DNA from: Hofstenia miamia
Taxonomy: Eukaryota; Xenacoelomorpha; Acoela
DNA: 64,000 nt
NCBI GenBank assembly: GCA_004352715.1
Contig: SCFE01000084.1
Span: 1,128,613 to 1,192,612 of the forward strand
Direction of reading: 5' to 3'
Below the pieces are notes generated by a model. That model searched no databases. It had not been told where the DNA came from and saw only the letters and a program-made list of their open reading frames with translations. Numbering within the stretch: the stretch's first letter is position 1; each line of letters starts with the position of its first letter. Positions 59,764 through 64,000 of the stretch are shown in pieces. The position numbers and the translations under genes were made by a program.

Positions 59764-60660
59764 ACTACTTCGACCTACTTAAGATTCCTCTGCCAACTCC
59801 CTGTACTTGTCTATCTTTTTTTTCCACAGTATCTTAACCTTTTCATTTTCTACGACTGCCTGAGGATAATGGCCATACCACTCGTCTCCAGCTTCTAACC
59901 AATGCTGCCTGGTCAGGCTCCAATTGTAACATTCTTCCCACATTATCATCCCTGAACTTATTCTAATTCTGTGCCAACTTCTCAAACCCTGCTATCAGAT
60001 AATCTAATGTCTCCAGCGCATTCTTACATGGCCTACACTTGTCACTTACTTCTACTTTTCTGTCTATATGATTCTTCACCCTTAATCCTGCTCTCTTTAG
60101 CCACTTGCTGCTTTTTCACAGTTTTCTGTATTTCTCCCATATTCTCCATGCATCATGTTCTGCCTATACCTTCTTTGTCTCTACTTCTATTCTTTTCTGG
60201 TATGCGTTATTTTCCTCAGTCTCTCTTCTTATTTTCCTTAACTCCATAGTGACCTCCAGTAGGGACCCTTTAGGTTGCTCTTTTACATATTCCCTTAGTC
60301 CTTGCCATGCATAATATATCAACGTCTCCATTTGAATTGAAAACGCTCTCTGCTACTAATACCTTCCTTGTCTCTCTGTCTAGCTTCCTCAGCTCATTCT
60401 TGTTCCTCCTTACTATTCTTGCTGAGCAACTTAACACTGATATTGCCTACACATTAATTGCGATTATGTTGTTCTGCCCATTCAGTGCTGACTTTTGTAG
60501 TACCTTCTTTACTCTCTTGTATAATTGTCTTCATAAACTATTCTATCTTTCTCTATCACTCCTAAGTACTTGTAACCCTCTTTGACATTCTCACTCTTAT
60601 CATCAATGTAACTGTCACATACTTTCCTGATATAAACACCAACCCAAAATATCCACTTGC
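59764..60660 (-). pseudogene. LINE (non-LTR retrotransposon) ORF C-terminus relic
   Basis: On the minus strand, in broken frames: YIDDKSENVKEGYKYLGVIE (60610-60550), LNGQNNIIAINV-like and LRKLDRETRKVL (about 60470-60380), then SSKWLKRAGLRVKNHIDRK (about 60110). A CRPCKNALETLDYLIAG motif follows (about 60035), and EWYGHYPQAVVENEKVKILW (about 59880-59825). This order (GYKYLG, TRK, a CxxC...ET motif and a short tail) matches the end of LINE ORFs that I recall from several invertebrates. The clade cannot be assigned. Many stops are present. Confidence 0.7.
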
Positions 60661-60666
60661 TTCTTG

Positions 60667-60672
60667 AACATA

Positions 60673-60703
<31 letters not shown>
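60667..60703. repeat. (TA)n microsatellite
   Basis: A (TA)n tract just beyond the LINE relic. Confidence 0.95.
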
Positions 60704-60704
<1 letters not shown>

Positions 60705-61675
60705 AATCAATTATCAAAAATATCAAAACACCACAGGATAGAGGATTTTCTCCTCTTTTTTAAAGCTTCCCATTTGTGAACCAATTTAAGCAACCTTGAA
60801 ACGTACTACAGAAAACATAATAATAAATGTTATTTGTTGCCCATATAAATGTTGTACCACATTATTATCTGAACATTAGATGTGTTAGAAATATCGGACT
60901 TTTTTAAAAAAAAATAGTTGAAAATTTCAAGTATTTTATGTACTCTATACAGCAAGGCAAAGATTTTAACCATAAAAGCAGTGCACATTTATTCTTATAT
61001 GATTAGCCATAAAAGTGTTTTCCGTATTTTCTAATAGCCTTGTAAAAAATTATTTAAAAATCTGGCAAGGCTGACGGAATTATATAATTTGGATTTTCTC
61101 ATTAGTAACGTGTATACTCAAGAAATGTTTGTGATGAAAATTAAAGCATAAATTATAAAAAATCAAATTTTGAGAGACATTTTGTGAAAGTTGCTTAGCA
61201 TTGAAAATAGTACTTCAAAGTAGTGGGAGATCTTTTAATGCTGCCTAAATAATAATATTCACAAAATATATGTATCTGGTGCAAAATATTTATGTAATTC
61301 GTATATCTGGTGCAAATTTTGTTTCAATTTTAAATGTAATATAACAAAATTTTTCACTGAGATTTATTAAAGTCTTTTTGGTGTAAAAATTACTAACAAT
61401 ATCTAGGCCTTGCAAACATAGGCTTGCTTAAAAAACTACTATATATATATATATATATATAAATAAATATATATGTACATATATATATATATATATATAT
61501 TTATATGTATGCATATACATATACAAGTATTTACACATGTAGGTACATTATAACTCTAATAATTTCAAAATTTAACAAATTAAGTTCTAATATGAGAAGA
61601 ATCAAGTAAAACATTTCAAAGTGTACAGGAATTTTAGTGGGAGAATAAGTGATGTTACATAATATGGATCAAAAG
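60704..61675. other. No gene recognised; (TA)n at 61440-61515
   Basis: AT-rich DNA. Two (TA)n tracts separated by AAATAAATATATATGTACA lie at 61440-61500. Confidence 0.6.
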
Positions 61676-62675
61676 NNNNNNNNNNNNNNNNNNNNNNNNN
61701 NNNNNNNNNNNNNNNNNNNNNNNNNNNNNNNNNNNNNNNNNNNNNNNNNNNNNNNNNNNNNNNNNNNNNNNNNNNNNNNNNNNNNNNNNNNNNNNNNNNN
61801 NNNNNNNNNNNNNNNNNNNNNNNNNNNNNNNNNNNNNNNNNNNNNNNNNNNNNNNNNNNNNNNNNNNNNNNNNNNNNNNNNNNNNNNNNNNNNNNNNNNN
61901 NNNNNNNNNNNNNNNNNNNNNNNNNNNNNNNNNNNNNNNNNNNNNNNNNNNNNNNNNNNNNNNNNNNNNNNNNNNNNNNNNNNNNNNNNNNNNNNNNNNN
62001 NNNNNNNNNNNNNNNNNNNNNNNNNNNNNNNNNNNNNNNNNNNNNNNNNNNNNNNNNNNNNNNNNNNNNNNNNNNNNNNNNNNNNNNNNNNNNNNNNNNN
62101 NNNNNNNNNNNNNNNNNNNNNNNNNNNNNNNNNNNNNNNNNNNNNNNNNNNNNNNNNNNNNNNNNNNNNNNNNNNNNNNNNNNNNNNNNNNNNNNNNNNN
62201 NNNNNNNNNNNNNNNNNNNNNNNNNNNNNNNNNNNNNNNNNNNNNNNNNNNNNNNNNNNNNNNNNNNNNNNNNNNNNNNNNNNNNNNNNNNNNNNNNNNN
62301 NNNNNNNNNNNNNNNNNNNNNNNNNNNNNNNNNNNNNNNNNNNNNNNNNNNNNNNNNNNNNNNNNNNNNNNNNNNNNNNNNNNNNNNNNNNNNNNNNNNN
62401 NNNNNNNNNNNNNNNNNNNNNNNNNNNNNNNNNNNNNNNNNNNNNNNNNNNNNNNNNNNNNNNNNNNNNNNNNNNNNNNNNNNNNNNNNNNNNNNNNNNN
62501 NNNNNNNNNNNNNNNNNNNNNNNNNNNNNNNNNNNNNNNNNNNNNNNNNNNNNNNNNNNNNNNNNNNNNNNNNNNNNNNNNNNNNNNNNNNNNNNNNNNN
62601 NNNNNNNNNNNNNNNNNNNNNNNNNNNNNNNNNNNNNNNNNNNNNNNNNNNNNNNNNNNNNNNNNNNNNNNNNNN
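61676..62675. other. Assembly gap, exactly 1000 N
   Basis: It ends in a (TA)n tract next to the Tc1-like element. Confidence 0.99.
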
Positions 62676-62689
62676 TATATATATATATA

Positions 62690-64000
62690 GTTCACGACAA
62701 AAAGTTTGGAACCTCGGATCCAAATCCAATTAATTGCTGCTCACGCGCCACTTAATCAGTGACTTAATTAGACCTAAGTGTATGAGGGTGGCGCGATGGG
62801 TGACTACGGCGCTAACACAAGGTGGAATCTGCTGGTACGTAGTGGCATGGGATATCGATTGGATAATTGAATTGGTTTAAGGGCGCATCATAAACGCTGG
62901 AACCCAGCAGTGTATAATTTTTGTTTGCGTCCTAATAAGCACAGTAGTAGCTCATTGCTTGTTTATTGCATCAGGTCCTCAATTACAGCCGTTATGCCTG
63001 GAAAGCACATTCTTGACACTAAATGTGAAGCAGTTATACGCATGAAGTCCTTAGGGAAAACCCATAAAGACATTTCTCTTATCCTCAAGATACCTAAGAG
63101 CTCAATATCACGAATTTTTACTACTTATAAGGAAGAAGAAAGAATGACACCAAAAAAAGTAATGGCCTCCCAAAATTTTAATTGCTGTCGTACGGAAGTT
63201 AACACGGTTGTCCCAATCCGACCCTAGGGATGTTAAAAAGCAGCAACTTTTGAGATCAGTGCAAAGAATTTGAAATAAATATGGATTATACAGCCGAATT
63301 GCAGCAAATAAACCTCTACTATCAAAAAAGCAAAGATTGAATCGACTTCAATTTTGCAGAGCACAGATAGTAATTTCTTCAGAAGATTTTGGGCTCGTAT
63401 TTCTTAGAGATAAATCAAAGTTTGAACTTAATCAGCAGCATAAATTTATGTAAGGAGACCACAAGTCCGTAAAGCAAGCTTGGATCCTCGTTATACAAAG
63501 AAGACTGTAAAGTTTGGAGGTGGAATCATAGTGGTCTGGGGATACATTAAACGAGATGGTAGCCGGGAGTTGATCAAATATGATTAAACACTCAATATCC
63601 GGTATTATATTCATTTACTTGAAAGGGAACCTTATGATATTTTCCAGCAGGATTGTGCTCTAGCACACAATTCGAGGGCTGCTAAGCAGTTCGTGGAGGT
63701 GTCGGGTATGGCCTTTCTACTAGATTTGCCTTCACAAAGTCCAGACCTAAATCTAATTGAGCATATGTGGGCCCAAGTCAAAAAAGAAATCGAGAGGCAG
63801 CATCCAAAAAAACTTATCCGAATTTTGGACGCTTGTGGATGAAACATTTCAATCAATACCTGATGATTTTATAGAAAAACGGTATGAGTCATACTCACGT
63901 CGCCTAAATGCCGTCATTAATTCCAGAGGATACCATACAAAGTATTAAACTGATTTATACAGATATTTTTGTTAGCAAACCTGATCTTATATATCTTGTG
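62690..64000 (+). pseudogene. Tc1-like transposon with dead transposase, cut by window end
   Basis: A left-end-like sequence, GTTCACGACAAAAAGTTTGG, starts at 62690 beside TA. The transposase starts at ATG 62994 (MPGKHILDTK) with a helix-turn-helix (GKTHKDISLILKIPKSSISR). After frameshifts, a degenerate first catalytic region, LRDKSKFELN, lies near 63405. FGGGIIVVWGYIKRDGS is near 63520, the second Asp is in QQDCALAHNS (63646-63675), and the Glu is in SPDLNLIEHMW (63740-63772). I count 35 residues between that Asp and Glu. The right end is not reached by 63999. Several stops and frameshifts make it inactive. Confidence 0.85.

Overview
The window looks like repeat-dominated, AT-rich DNA from an animal, most likely an aquatic invertebrate; I cannot name the species. 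The reasons are the mix of element types (Ty3/gypsy-like LTR retrotransposons, two kinds of hAT, piggyBac, Tc1/mariner, a CACTA/Mirage/Chapaev element and a LINE), many (TA)n tracts and only one convincing spliced gene. There is no sign of bacterial or organellar organisation. Five N runs are exactly 1000 bases (unknown-size scaffold gaps) and two are shorter (93 and 341); several sit beside (TA)n.

Layout. 1-6 kb: a decayed tandem repeat, a mariner relic, and a 2.29-kb hAT-type element with perfect 8-bp target duplications. 6-15 kb: a hAT transposase tail, a GC-rich block followed by a 549-bp tandem duplication, a retroelement integrase relic and a minisatellite. 16.8-19.5 kb: a gag fragment split by a CMC transposon. 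22-24 kb: a ZMYM1-like hAT transposase relic. 24-33 kb: a minus-strand retroelement relic (integrase plus an accessory ORF) broken by a solo LTR and a piggyBac. 33.6-34.9 kb: a three-exon gene fragment with intact splice phases. 36-40.5 kb: an LTR-ORF-LTR unit carrying only the accessory ORF. 40.7-49.1 kb: a plus-strand retroelement (LTR, primer site, gag, protease, RT, RNase H, integrase, accessory ORF). 50.5-55.7 kb: a minus-strand retroelement with a short piggyBac between gag and protease. 56.5-58.6 kb: an RT relic with a solo LTR inserted at its active-site box. 59.7-60.7 kb: a LINE tail. 62.7-64 kb: a Tc1-like relic running off the window.

The most interesting signal is a large accessory ORF (here called ORF3), downstream of integrase in two retroelements and alone between LTRs in a third. 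Its N-terminal, middle and C-terminal blocks are each recognisable in three diverged copies, so it appears to have been conserved while the elements diverged. I do not recognise its family.

Nearly every transposon and retroelement reading frame is broken by stops or frameshifts; the annotation describes relics. The nested insertions, most with visible target duplications, give a relative order of events: the retroelements came first, then DNA transposons and solo LTRs inserted into them.
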